From assembly GCA_014529385.2 (NCBI GenBank), contig CM043959.1, positions 60,338,253-60,402,252 of the forward strand: a stretch of DNA of 64,000 nucleotides. The letters run 5' to 3'. The translations under genes were made by a program, and so were the position numbers. Origin of the DNA: Adiantum capillus-veneris (lineage: Eukaryota; Streptophyta; Polypodiopsida; Polypodiales; Pteridaceae). A model generated the notes under the pieces. It was not told the DNA's origin and ran no database searches. It was given only the letters and a program-made list of their open reading frames with translations. Every line of letters starts with the position of its first letter. Position 1 is the stretch's first letter. Positions 12,230-22,921 of the stretch are shown here, in pieces.

Positions 12230-12650
12230 TACCCCTAGCTGAAAGAGTTGAATGCTCAAATTGGAAAGGTCCAGGGACAGAAAGCCGGAGAGAGAATGAA
12301 CCCCAAATGGGATCCCCAATTTCTTATTGAGGTTGAAACCAAGCAACATCTCATATTTGAAATTCCTATCAAAGAATCCATAGGGAAATGGCTCCATACC
12401 CAAAGGTTCTTATATAGAAACCTTGCTAATTCTTGCTTCCATTGTATGAAGCAGGGTCATATCCCGGTCATATGATAAAAAACTTCCCAGATCTACACCA
12501 AAGGAACTTGAAAAATAAAATCTTGAGGAGACAAAGAATACCTTCCAACAAGTTCAAAAACAAATTTCCTATAGACCCCCTAAGAACTCAAGAAACGATT
12601 CCCCTAAAGGACAAGCTTCCATGCCCTTCTGGAAGATTTTTTTGACCCCT
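12230..12650 (+). pseudogene. LINE ORF1 remnant, post-DUF4283 and zinc knuckle
   Basis: This continues the LINE ORF1 in a shifted frame. It contains KAGERMNPKWDPQFLIEVE and a degraded zinc knuckle, CFHCMKQGH, whose last Cys is lost. The same module, KARGGYNAKWDRQLLIEVD followed by SCCHCY, appears in the opposite-strand LINE copy at 15283-15534. This supports the assignment. Frameshifts near 12475 break the frame. From 12650 to 13125 only a low-complexity ORF1 tail with stops is seen. Confidence 0.55.
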
Positions 12651-13125
12651 TTAACTATGATATCCCCATTGATAACAAAGATCATCCATACCAAAATGTC
12701 CCTTCCCCATAGAATGATGAAGGTCAGTCAAAGGGAAACAACCAAACACCTCCCCATGATGAGAATCTAAAAGCCTCAATTGTTCAAGATCTAGCCCCAA
12801 GCCTTGGAGACCTAACAAGGGGTACATCCTCTCAAGAATCTTCCTCTGAAAGTGATGAAGAGGCTATCCCTAACACTCAAATTCTAGAGATGTAGGTGGA
12901 AGATACCCAATCATCTTTTGAAAGAGAACTAGAGTTAGAAGATATGAAGGAGAAGAACAAGCTTGCTAGCTCTCTTGGCCCCTGTGAGGCCACCAATATG
13001 TCAACATATAGAGAATAAACACTACCCGATCAAGTCAAGGGCAAGTCCAAGAGAAAGAAATAAAAGAACCATGATCCTAATAGAGCCTCTGTTGTTCTCT
13101 CTAAACCTACTATATACAATAAGAA

Positions 13126-13760
13126 ATGAAGGTTCCTAGACTAACAGTCCTTAGCTACAATTGTAGAGGGATAAATGACCCCTCTAAAGCTCTTAGAATA
13201 AATAAATTGGGACTCTTGGACACTTATTTGAATGCTAATATTATATGTCTTTAGGAGCTTAAAAGTACATGCCACAATCTGCAATTCAATCATAGGTACT
13301 TAGTTCAATTGGTTCCACACAAATCACGAACAAGGTAGAGGAGGATCTGCCATTGAAATCCATGCCAAATACTCTGGATGTTTCAAACAAACCCTCTATT
13401 GTCCAAGGGGAACTTGGGTTGGTATAGAGCTCTCTGATCCTTTCAATTATGATGTTGTCAGTATTTTTGCATCCAACTCCATTCTAGCAGAATCAGTACT
13501 TGGGAAGAACTAATACTTTTGTCTAACCCCGTTGTGTTGGTTGGTGGTTTCAATAATGTAGAATCCTTGTAGCACAGACACAAGATTCAAGGATAAATAT
13601 TGTCTAGGAGAGAAAAACTCAATGGGATAGTATGGTGGAGAATCTTAATTTGGTAGATATCTCAGAGGACATAAGCTTTTCTTGGACTAATAAACAATTA
13701 CGTGAGTGTTAAGAACAACTAGATTAGATAGTTTTATATGTCTATGGATCTAATGAAACT
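13126..13760 (+). pseudogene. LINE endonuclease (EEP) remnant
   Basis: The ATG at 13126 opens an AP-endonuclease-like N-terminus (LTVLSYNCRGINDPSKAL, then IICL-stop-ELKS), where family members have a Q-E-x-K-S motif. A TAG at 13252-13254 replaces the Q codon. Further on, VVGGFNNVE at about 13540 is the decayed G-D-F-N motif. Many stops follow, and no RT follows on this strand. The adjacent sequence from 13772 is a different LINE on the other strand, so the two copies converge tail to tail. Confidence 0.65.
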
Positions 13761-13771
13761 CCATTGGCTCA

Positions 13772-14056
13772 TTAACTACAAAATCTAGACCTTTGTAGTT
13801 GCCCAAAAGAAGATCTTAAATTCAACGTTTTGAGATTAACTTGGAAAATGACAGATTGTAGAAATTGAATGATTGCTCCATTGTCCTTGCAATTGAACCA
13901 AAAATTGGCACAATCTTCAAAATATCTATTACATCTAGTGCAAATACCATTGGCGACTCCAGCTCTAAGAGCTTTCTCTCTAGTCCAAAATGTCTTGATG
14001 CATGATGATGCTTTGCACCCCCAAATTTGGGCCTTAGATCCCCCCTGTTTGACCAC
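13772..14056 (-). pseudogene. LINE zf-RVT (zinc-binding RT end) remnant
   Basis: On the minus strand the frame has FWTREKALRAGVANGICTRC followed by C-A-N-F-W-F-N-C, the zf-RVT pattern found at the C-terminus of plant LINE and non-LTR reverse transcriptases. It lies directly downstream of endonuclease sequence (14170-14560), so the whole RT core is missing from this copy. The frame is open over 94 codons, but the element is clearly internally deleted. Confidence 0.65.
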
Positions 14057-14169
14057 GTGTAAGATAGTGATGAGGCTCTCCTAGCTCAGCCAACAATGGA
14101 TGAACATGTTTGACCAGTCTTCACACAACAAATGCCTTTTTGAGCCACACACAATGTGCCGTCAAGATT

Positions 14170-14560
14170 TCAATAGGTCTCTTTACCTCTCATGATGCAA
14201 ATGCCTGGTTCCTTTACTGTTACTCCAATAGTTCTTGATACATGTGACACATCCCCCTTTCTAGCATGATAATCAGTATAGTACCAAGTGTAATTAATAC
14301 TAATCCTCCTAAGATCATTCAACGGAGTTGAACCTGCACTTTTTAGTTCTTGATACATGTGACACATCCCCCTTTCTAGCATGATAATCAGTATAGTACC
14401 AAGTGTAATTAATACCAATCCTCCTAAGATCATTCAATGGAGTTGAACCTGCACTTTTTAGTTCCTGCAAACAGATAGAATCTGGTTGATGACTTAGATC
14501 AATTAGCCGTTTTTTTATTACCATAGCCCTAGCAAGGTCTATCAAACCTCTATAGTTCAA
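14170..14560 (-). pseudogene. LINE endonuclease N-terminus with internal duplication
   Basis: The minus strand reads NYRGLIDLARAMVIKKRLIDL, then SICLQELKSAGS, the start of the LINE endonuclease with its intact Q-E-L-K-S motif. A 115-base segment that includes the LQELKSAG region is then tandemly repeated (14231-14460), so the motif occurs twice. The catalytic core beyond this is not recognisable. Confidence 0.65.
14231..14460 (-). repeat. Tandem duplication, 115-bp unit, in LINE endonuclease
   Basis: Two almost identical units lie at 14231-14345 and 14346-14460, differing at a few positions. The next base run (GTTCCTGC) resembles another unit start. The high identity suggests that the duplication is younger than the decay of the element. 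Confidence 0.9.
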
Positions 14561-14851
14561 AATAAATCCATGTATGTCTGGTCCTTTCGTTTTTATTTTT
14601 TAAGGGGTTTGGCTAAAGAAACGGAGGCTCTATTAGGATCAATAGATTTCTCCACCTTTCTCTTGGCTTTGGGTATTGATTGATTAGGTAGACTCTCTTC
14701 TTCTTCTTGGTTCATTAGCACGTCAAATGGGGGTTCAGGGGATTGAGCTAACTAAGATTTGAATACATTGTCTTGTTGGCTTAGTTTTGAAGTACTTGTT
14801 GTCTTAGTTCAGAATTAATTCCTCATTAGATAACTTAATCCTAAGCTGAGT

Positions 14852-15015
14852 GCTTTGAATACACTCTTCATCGCTTTCAGATTCAGACATTTCCCTAGCT
14901 TTTTCATTAGGATTGACTGGTGGTTGTTGGGTAGCTTTGAATGCATTCTTCATCACTTTCAGATTCAGACATTTCCCTAGCTTTATCATTAGGATTAGAT
15001 GGTGGTTGTTGGGTA
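14852..15015 (-). repeat. Tandem duplication, 82-bp unit, in LINE ORF1 tail
   Basis: Units at 14852-14933 and 14934-15015 share GCTTTGAATRCAYTCTTCATC and the following TTTCAGATTCAGACATTTCC. On the minus strand they encode an acidic, Ser-rich stretch (ESESDEE) of the ORF1 C-terminal tail. Confidence 0.85.
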
Positions 15016-15282
15016 GCTTCTTTTGTTAAGAAGGTGTACTTGAAGGAGTAGGGAAAGAAGGTCCTTCACGTTGTGGCTAAGTTGGGCCTCCTTGTTCAAT
15101 CACAAAGGGATTAAAAACATCCTCCAAAAGAACTTCAAACAGATTTTTCTATTTAGCAAGCTCTTTGACTAGTTGTTGCTTTTCTTGAAACTCGACACCA
15201 TTTTTTTTCAACTTGTTGAAATTGGGCTTGAGAAACATTGCTTGATTATTTAGCTTTACTGGATTTAGTTCAAATGTCCCTA

Positions 15283-16095
15283 CTAGTAGCAATGACAACA
15301 TGAGTTGGGTATGTTCTTATAAAGCATTTTTTGGTCATGAAGCAGCAGTTCATGGTTGTCCTTTATGGGGATTGACTGTTTGAGTGGAAGAGTCAAATCT
15401 ACTTCAATCAACAATTGGCGATCCCATTTTGCATTGTATCCTCCTCTTGCTTTTTTCCCCAATACCTTACCAACAACAGGTCCTATATCCGTTAACCAAG
15501 GGAAGTAGTCTACTGGGAGGTCAGGAAAATCCACCCAAATGGGTATTTTAGTGGGTTTATCCTCTCTTGGGTGGTTAAAACCCTTATACCACTTGAATAG
15601 TGGGATGGGAATGTTTTCTTAATCAGCCATTAATCCTCAAAGAAAACTTGCAAAGCACTATTATCTTCTTCAAGGAATAAGAGGAAAATGTTATTTGGCA
15701 AAAAATGGCACATGGGAGGAAAAAATGTTCCTGCTTTCCTAGTTTTGTGCAATCCACATTTTGAGAGCTTCAAGGGATGGTCATGGTCCATGACAATAAA
15801 ATCTTTTTCCTTTAATTGAGTAAACCAAGAATCTAATTTTGTGTGATTTATGATCACACACTTAGTCTCATTAGCCTCGGTGTGATCATCATGTTCAGGG
15901 CCCTTCAATGTCATGAGCTACTTGGCTAGTGTTAGTTATTTCATCCTCTTGTAAAATAGGAGTTTCATCCTTAACATTAACATTTCCATATCTCTCTATA
16001 GGACCTTGCTGGTGAGAATGAACACGCAACATTTGTGAATTGACAATATTTTGCTCTTGGTTAGACCATATTGGATGAGGGAGTTGAATAGGCAT
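15283..16095 (-). pseudogene. LINE ORF1 remnant on minus strand
   Basis: Read on the minus strand from 16095, the pieces are an N-terminal linker (15895-16095), a DUF4283-like part (15630-15914: KLDSWFTQLKEKDFIVM, FLPNNIFLLFLEEDNSALQV), and the post-domain with the NAKWDRQLLIEVD signature and a partial zinc knuckle SCCHCY (15283-15534). Two frame changes separate them. The order ORF1, endonuclease, zf-RVT continues leftward to 13772. The copy is related to but distinct from the plus-strand LINE at 11.9 kb. Between 14560 and 15283 only the ORF1 tail is seen. Confidence 0.65.
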
Positions 16096-16289
16096 ACATG
16101 GTTGTATATGTGTAGATGGTCTAAAAAAAGGATTTAAAAACCTATCATGAGGGGCTCTTGTTTCCTCTGCATATGTACTAATTTGATTACAAATGTAAAA
16201 AAATATGATAGAGGCTAATGGATCTTTGTCACCTTGGACATGTATGATTCTAATTCTATCTCAGATAGAACTCAAGCTGGCAAGAAATA

Positions 16290-16772
16290 TCTAACATTGC
16301 AAGTTCTGTTCTACTAGTTGGTGACTTCGACATGGTACATATTATCTCATAGACTCAACTCTAAACAACAAGTTATACCAGGTACAAAAAGAAGGCATTG
16401 GGACTCTTTGATATTATTGATCTTAGTTTGTTTTGGATGTTTAGGTAATACATGGAGTGACAAACAACTTGGAGAGAACTACATGGTTGTAAGATAAACA
16501 TAGGTACTTATCAATAAATCTTCTTGAAGACACGTGTTGAGTGGCTTGCAAGGGTGAATCCTCTTTCCTACTCTCACAACATAACCTGTTTTTTTCCCCC
16601 ACTTAAAGCTGAAAATAAGTATAAAGCAGGATGGCCTCATCTTGATCATACTCTTCTTGAATTAAAATGCATAAGGTCCAAAATTGAGAACATCTTTAAA
16701 GAGTATTTTGGGAGCAATAACTCTCCTTCTAAGGCCTGGAACATGCAGTTAAAAAGATTTAGAAGACCTTGA
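16290..16772 (+). pseudogene. LINE endonuclease C-terminal part and RT linker
   Basis: LLVGDFDMV near 16316 is the G-D-F-N type motif of the LINE endonuclease. The frame at 16524-16772 (VEWLARVNPLSYSHNITCFF) corresponds to the S-D-H region and the linker before RT. Stops separate the two. The RT itself is absent. A zf-RVT on the same strand at 18480 may be the far end of the same copy, with copia-derived DNA (16987-18015) in between. Confidence 0.5.
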
Positions 16773-16986
16773 TAGAATACAAAAAGATAGCTAAGGAGAT
16801 AAGAGAAGATAGAAGAACGATGATATCTAGAGAGATTACTCAGATGGAGGAATCTATCTCCAAGATTGATCCTCTCCCCATGAAGCTTTTAGAGCTGAGG
16901 GAATAGGAAGAGCTCCTTTTAGCTAATAGTTCCCTTGTCTACACCAGGGAGTTTTAGGATGGTAAGATAGATAGACTACCAAAAAT

Positions 16987-17537
16987 ATGTTTGATCTTCC
17001 CAAAAAGAAAAAACAAAGGACTTTATCCCCTCATTTAAGAAAAAGGATGGAAACTTGGTTGCCTCTCACAAAGAAAATCTCTCTGTTGCATATGACTTCT
17101 TTATTATGTGCAATACCAGAGGAGGACAAAATTACGGTTCTTCTAGCATCCTTACCACCTAGATTTGACTAGATAATGATCATCATTGAGGAGAAGGATC
17201 CAGCACCAGATTTCCAAGATGTAATCAACTCTTTAATTCCGGCGAGAAGAAGCAAGGGAGGAATTCTACTTCAAGATGGGGAGCTTTTGCAGCTAGCTCT
17301 AGTAGCAAAACTTGTTTCAAGTTTGGCAAAGAAGGGCACATAGCAAAGGACTATCTAGCATCAAAGACTTGCAGCATTTGTGAGAAGAAGGGTTGCCTTC
17401 CTTCCAAGTGTTTCAACAGGGACAGAGGAAACACCATAAAAAATCCAAGGCCCAAAGTCTATTTGGCAAAAGAAGACATGGATGAAGATGAAAAAGAAGG
17501 TGGCAATAGCCTTCTGGTCTACGACGACATTCTCTAG
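16987..17537 (+). pseudogene. Ty1/copia gag remnant (gag-only element)
   Basis: ITVLLASLPPRFD is the conserved end of the copia gag (UBN2) domain. After a frame change, CFKFGKEGHIAKDY and CSICEKKGCLPSKC are two degraded zinc knuckles, with several metal ligands replaced. The frame then ends at 17535-17537 after an acidic tail, with no protease, integrase or RT. A purine tract and LTR start follow at 17745-17758. This fits a gag-only non-autonomous copia element (TR-GAG type), a reading that rests on the short distance to the LTR. Confidence 0.55.
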
Positions 17538-17757
17538 TTTCTTTTGTTTTTCCTTTCCCCTTCTGTTGTATTTGTTTGAAGATAGCTTGGACTAGCTTGG
17601 TCTCAGTTTTATACATCTGTTTAAGGGGAGGTGTTGAGTGTCTCTTGGATTAGAGATAGTTTGTCTCATGGATTGTTCTTTTTGCTCTTGAATTGGAGTG
17701 TACCAGAGATGTCAGTTCCTTAAGTTTTCTTCCTAGTCCAAACCTCAAGGGGAGGAT

Positions 17758-18015
17758 TGTAAGGTGTGAGCTTTGTCCTATAGTCACTAGAGTGTGAGTC
17801 AAGGAGAGAAGAGGTGGAATTATCCCACATGTATTGTTACAAGGCTGTAGAGCTACTTAAAGCTCACTTCATGAATGAATAAACCAAGTCTATTTTGCAT
17901 TACATCTCTCTTGTTTATGGTGAGCTTGTGATGGCTTAGCAACTCAATATCGTGTTTATGAGTCCAAGTTAATTGATCTTGGAAACTAATTCGCTTGAGT
18001 GATAATCTAGCCAAC
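17758..18015 (+). repeat. Probable copia LTR (3' end uncertain)
   Basis: After the purine tract AAGGGGAGGAT the sequence starts TGTAAGGTGTGAGC and contains a transcript-end-like stretch (ATGAATGAATAAACC near 17874), as in copia LTRs. The end is placed at a CACA near 18015. No second LTR was found in the window to fix it. Confidence 0.45.
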
Positions 18016-18479
18016 ACACACTCACTTGTGTGCATGATGTTTCTCTTTCATCCACCCTAGCTAGCATGATCTCATTCCCATTAGAATCCCCATCACTCTC
18101 TACACTAATTTGCAATTTATGTTTCAAGAATCTATTTGGACTGGATATATGGCTTTGCTCCAAAGGAGAAAACCATCAATCAATGGACATAAATGTTTTA
18201 AAGTTGGCTCAGAAGAGGGGCTAACCTTACCAGCAATGGACATTGGCTCAGTTTGGATGAGATAACCATTAATTTTAACCTATTTGTTGGTTGCTTGTAG
18301 TGCTTGCAGGAAATAAAAGATAGGTTTTTGTTCATGAAGGATAAGCTTGGACAAGCCTCCATGTATTGTTGCTAAGGCACTCTACTCTTCCTTCTCTAGG
18401 ATAAGACGGATCTCAAAAACAAGCTCAACCTTAGGTGAAGTGCATCTAGAGCTTTCCAATCCCAATAAAACAGAGCTTC

Positions 18480-18698
18480 TTGATGTGGTTGATCTTACAT
18501 CAAGGTATATGGACTGCTGCTAAATATGTCAAGGCAAAAATAGGGCATCGAATTTGTGCCAGATGTAAATTTGAATATATTTATCACATTTTTTTGAGAT
18601 GTCCTTCTGTCAAGCATAAGTTGAACATACTTCAGAGATGTATCTCCATTTGTCACCCTCAGGAACTTACATTCAAGGAAGTGCTGATGGGTTAGATG
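18480..18698 (+). pseudogene. LINE zf-RVT remnant
   Basis: The frame reads IWTAAKYVKAKIGHRICARC, then YHIFLRCPSVKHK, with the spacing of the zf-RVT domain (C-x2-C, then H and C). It ends at a TAG near 18693. It is on the same strand as the endonuclease piece at 16.3 kb, and the RT core between them is missing. Confidence 0.6.
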
Positions 18699-18770
18699 CG
18701 AAAGCGCACTCACTAATCACCGATGGTATAGCATTAGGCTACCAATGGTGAAGCCTTAGCTTAACCATGG

Positions 18771-18815
18771 TTTTAGGGTTAGGGTTAGAGATATGGAGGT
18801 TAGGGTTAAGCTATG
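18771..18815 (+). repeat. Short telomere-like run
   Basis: TTTTAGGGTTAGGGTTAG, and again GGTTAGGGTTAAG after a 10-base gap, resemble plant telomere units (TTTAGGG) with some six-base units. It is too short to be a telomere and is best seen as an interstitial trace or chance. Confidence 0.45.
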
Positions 18816-19153
18816 CCATTTGCAAGAGCATAAAGAGAGAGATTATAGACACAATGATAGAGTCAAATTGAAAATCCTTCATTAGAATAGCCTCTTAAAT
18901 AGGCCTTGTGCTTTACAATCATTGGCTAGAGAGGTTTCATCCTCTTGCTATTGGACCATGTCATCATTTATCTCTTTCTAGATATATGAGAGGGATTTCC
19001 CATATGGTGCCACAAGTTGGGTTTACCCTAACAAATGCCCCCTTAAGCCGAACTTGGGGCTTTACAAAGATTTCATGTGTTTTTGTAGTTCATATGTTCA
19101 TATATGGGCATCATTCGGTAAGTATCAAATGTAGCACCCAAAATATAAAGGTG

Positions 19154-19290
19154 TCCTCCCTAGAGAATTTTCAACTGGGTGGAGAACTAAAGTCACAGCA
19201 TCCTCCCCAGAGAATTGTCAATTCGGTGTACGATCAAAGTGCACCTCCCCTAGAGATTGTAGGCAATTAGGTGGTAGGTCAAATACAAAT
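19154..19290 (+). repeat. Degenerate tandem repeat, about 45-bp units
   Basis: Three units start CCTCCCTAGAGAATTTTCAA (19155), CCTCCCCAGAGAATTGTCAA (19202) and CCTCCCCTAGAGATTGTAGG (19244), each followed by CTGGGTGG- or ATTCGGTG-like sequence. No coding meaning is apparent. Confidence 0.7.
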
Positions 19291-20045
19291 GTTGTGCTTT
19301 CAAAAAAAATTAAGTATGTGGCCCCGATGTCGGAAGGCCATATGTGTTGTTGATACCATCTTCAAATCTACAAAGTTGTTTGTCGATGTCAAATTTTGCT
19401 TTGTCTTGTTGTCATTGTCATTTGTTGTCGTCTTTTTCATCTCCATTTCTTGATCTTCATGCTGATGTTGATCTTCATTGGTCCACTGTGTTAAGTATGT
19501 GGACATCTTAGCTAATGGTGTAAAACACACATACATCACAAGTGTAGTGGTCGTGTGTGTGCTCATAATTATGGGAGTTCTTACCGTATACATGATGTAT
19601 ATGCAATGTCTAAAACTCATGCTTGTGTGTGCAATGCTTGCATATACAAGTATTACACACATATTTAAGTTTGTGTTCTTCATGTGCTTATACGAGAGAA
19701 AAACAAATCCTTGAAGTGCACGTAGTTATGGGAAAGAAACCTTTGAAGCTCGCAAAATCCATTTGAATGCTCACAGGGGAGCTTTCAAATGCTCTTTGAA
19801 GCTTGTTGATCCTTTGAATGTCCGATGCAAGGTTGCCAATGGGAAAGAGGGCTTAGAGGCTAAGGGCCTTCTTGAGCAGCAAACCCGTAGGAATGAGAGT
19901 CCACTTGAGATCATTTTAATAAAACTACCAACATGATTCAAACCACATTGGTAGCAAGGACGAACAAAATTGTAGATGGGGGGCTATGCAAGAATGGCTT
20001 GCAGTGGGGAATCAGGATGCACGCGAGCAATGGCCTTGTGGTACT
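19291..20045. other. No recognisable gene
   Basis: Open frames of 60-127 codons exist on both strands (for example minus 19300-19683), but they are rich in simple-sequence residues, have no family motif and no neighbours of a like kind. I see no supported feature. Confidence 0.5.
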
Positions 20046-20540
20046 TGTTAAGGCACACTGGCTACTAATGTCAACGAAGCAAGGGAGTAAGACGAGGACA
20101 ATTGAGGGTGTTGAAGCCGATCAACTATAAAGTATTCCAATAATTCTTCCTGGCACTTGGAAATCAACCAAAGCAAGTTGGTCTGTTGGTTTGTGCTTTA
20201 AATTGGGCCATTGGTGGCATGGGTTTGACTCTTGGGGTTTCAATCTCCTCCTTTTTGAAAAGGAAAAAGAGAAATGCGCAATAAAATGTGGCAATTGTTA
20301 AGGCGCACTGGGTGGCTACTGATGTCAGCGAAGCAAGGGAGTAAAGCGAGACTAGTCAAGGGTGTTGAAGCCGATGAGCTATAAAGTATTCCAATAATGC
20401 TTGTTGGAACTTGCAAATCAACCAAAGAAGTTGGTGTGTTGGTTTGTGCTTTAAATTGGGCAGTGAGTGGCACAGGTTTGACTCTTAGGTTTCAATCTCC
20501 TCCTTTTTTGAAAGGAAAAAGAGAAATGCACAATAAAGTG
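20046..20540 (+). repeat. Tandem duplication, 250-bp unit
   Basis: Two copies (20046-20295 and 20296-20540) begin TGTTAAGGCRCACTGG and end with a run ending GAGAAATGCRCAATAAA. They are about 90 percent alike by eye. Each contains the phrase GCAAGGGAGTAA and TTGTGCTTTAAATTGGGC. No protein or known repeat family is recognised. Confidence 0.9.
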
Positions 20541-20697
20541 TAAATCCAAATACTCTTTTGATACTTGAACTCACAATCTGTGGGGTTCAAACACCCTAAA
20601 AATAGAGAGGTAACCACACCATCAACCTCTATTGCACGTGTAGAAAGCCTTAAAATAAGCAATATAAACTTCAGTTCACACGCTTTAAGATGCTACA

Positions 20698-20725
20698 CAC
20701 ACACACACACACACAGACACACACT
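20698..20725 (+). repeat. (CA)n microsatellite
   Basis: About 13 CA units with one interrupting G. Confidence 0.9.
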
Positions 20726-20968
20726 TTAAAAATGGATCTTAAGGGTTAATCCGAACCAAGTGTAGAGATTAAGGAGCCTCCAAAAAGCTGGAAAAACAAA
20801 GATTTATGTAAGATCCCCAAACTTTGGGTCTCTTTTGATAATAAGAAAAACAGATTCCAAAGTCTGTTTTGTCAAATTTTGATTTAAGATGCTTGATTGA
20901 CAGTATTGTAAGGTTCTAAAGTAAAAAGCAACGACATTTCCATGTTCTACTAGGTCAGACCGACGTTT

Positions 20969-21300
20969 GGTTCAGTTTTGAAAAAATTCGCTATTTTTAG
21001 TTTTTTCGTGTTTTTTATGCTTTTAGGTGCTTTTTTCAAAAAGCAGGGTCGGATCCTTAACCTACATGTTCCGAGGAAGCTACGGTTCAATTTTGTGAAA
21101 ATCTGCTTTTCGAGTGCTTTTCACGCTATTTTTAGCTTTTCATGTTTTTTAGTGATTTTTAGTGAAAAACAAGGCCGCTTTCATATTCCAGTAGACAATG
21201 GGAATTCGTGGTTCAATTTTAGAATTTTTTTTAGGCTTTCAACGTTATTTTTAGCTTTTCGTGCTTTCCGACAATTTTGTAAATCAATGTGCTTTTTAGG
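20969..21300 (+). repeat. T-rich degenerate tandem repeat, about 115-126 bp
   Basis: Units start GGTTCAGTTTTG (20969), GGTTCAATTTTG (21084) and GGTTCAATTTTA (21210). Each includes GCTATTTTTAGCTTTTCGTG-like phrases and ends near a GGGAATTCGT or GAGGAAGCTAC segment. The spurious 108-codon frame across it is a product of the T-rich composition. Confidence 0.75.
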
Positions 21301-21514
21301 ATGACCTAAACATAAAAATATTAATTTTAGTTTCTATCGGATTTAAAAATTAACACCCGAAAGAAAAAACGGGATTAAACGAAATTTTTACAAGAATTAT
21401 TTTTATAAAAAACAGTACTGTAAATACGCCAGGGCAGTACGAAAAAGTCATAATTATATCGGGACATTACGATGCGACAAAAAGGATACGATGTGTTTGA
21501 AATCCTAACAAAAT

Positions 21515-21860
21515 CACTTTCTTTCAATTTGAAATTCAGTACTTAGGTCACATGATTTCTAAAACAGGTATTCATGTTCATACTGAAAAGATTAAGGAAA
21601 TTAGGTCTTAGAAAAAACCTAAAAATTTGCATGAGTTACGTTTTTTTTTCTTGAGTTTTGTACCTACATAGGAAAGTTGTCATAAATTCTGCACACAAAA
21701 CACACTATCTCAATGGTTGTTGGAAAATACTACACCTTGAATTTGCATCAATTTTCATGATCATTCACTTCAAACATTAAAAGCTTCAATGAAAAATGCA
21801 ATAGTTTTGACTCAATCAATCAAAAATTTAATTATCTACTATTTTTTGGGAGAGTGTGTA
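21515..21860 (+). pseudogene. Ty3/gypsy RT remnant
   Basis: In one frame the plus strand reads EIQYLGHMISKTGIHVHTEK, then KIKEIRS-stop-KKPKNLHELR, the conserved thumb region of gypsy reverse transcriptases (Q-Y-L-G-H-x-I-S, then P-x-N-x-x-x-L-R). Downstream phrases such as MKNAIVLTQS up to 21860 could be the start of RNase H but are badly decayed. No LTR could be assigned. Confidence 0.7.
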
Positions 21861-22920
21861 TTTCTGCTAAGTAGAGATTACTAAAAATTTCTAGTTTTTT
21901 TTTTGTAAAACTCAATGGTAAGTGGATTATATTAATAGATCCAAAAATTACGGATTCTTGTTATGTTCGTGTGACGAATCATGACCAGTTCAATGGATTC
22001 TAGATACATTGGCTAATGGAGGAGCCATCCTTTGACTTTGGTGATCCCACACATTCACCGTTTCACGTCCATTACAGCAATCCCAAGGGTCTTTCTTCAC
22101 TCTTCTGAGTTTCTTTGCTTTCCAATGGCGATGATCATTACCCTGCTTTCTTGGACTATCTTTGCAAACTTAGCTATCCACATAGTGAGTTGTTCAAGGG
22201 CTGTGCTAATCAGCAATCTTTTTAGCCCATTGAAGCTAAACTCAGAAGCCACTTGATCAGTTCCTTTCCAACAACCTTTATTGTCTATTTCTACTCTATT
22301 TCTTGTCATTGTATTGATACAAGTGGTAAAGAAATTGGAGTTGTACTTATTGAAGACAATCACCCCAATTATAGCATTTGGAATGTAAATCATTTAAATA
22401 TAAGTACATCACTTATCTCAAATCTTGCACTTAAAACTTAGAAGCACAATTGATGGGTTTTTATTTTTTATTAGAAAAGATAAACAAATCATCAAATATA
22501 TGTGCACTGGGAAGTGCAAGGTTGGAAAACTTGTATGCAATTTGAGAACTTCTTGCTTCAAAAGGAGCAAGGCATGGAGAGGATATATAGAGAGGGGGTT
22601 TGTTGCAGCAAGCTTGAGTGACTGCTTGGATAAAATTTCATGTGGCATGTCCATCACCCTATGAATGCAAGACAAGAATACCTAACATAGCATGTGCGCT
22701 TAAAGCCCCTCGTCTTTATGGCGATATTAAATCCCCTTCACAATCTTGTGACACTCTTTTTAAAGGCATAATGTGCAAGTGTGGAATGTCAAGGTCCTCG
22801 AGGGCTCGGTAAGGAAATTTCCAGGCTACTCTCACATCTCAAGTGTAAGGCAAAGAACAAACAAGGTATTGCTTTTGGGAGACAATCCACGAGACTACCT
22901 GACACACAAAATTTAATTGT
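21861..22920. other. No recognised gene; two unidentified open stretches
   Basis: The minus-strand frame 22097-22393 (98 codons, with QVASEFSFNGLKRLLISTAL) and the plus-strand frame 22425-22664 (79 codons) are open but match no family I recognise. The first has a mix of residues that could be protein-like. No start context, introns or neighbours support a gene. They are more likely decayed transposon sequence. Confidence 0.35.
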
Positions 22921-22921
22921 G

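Noticed and set aside
18771-18815. Telomere or chromosome end
   Set aside because: There are only a few imperfect units, with unrelated sequence on both sides.
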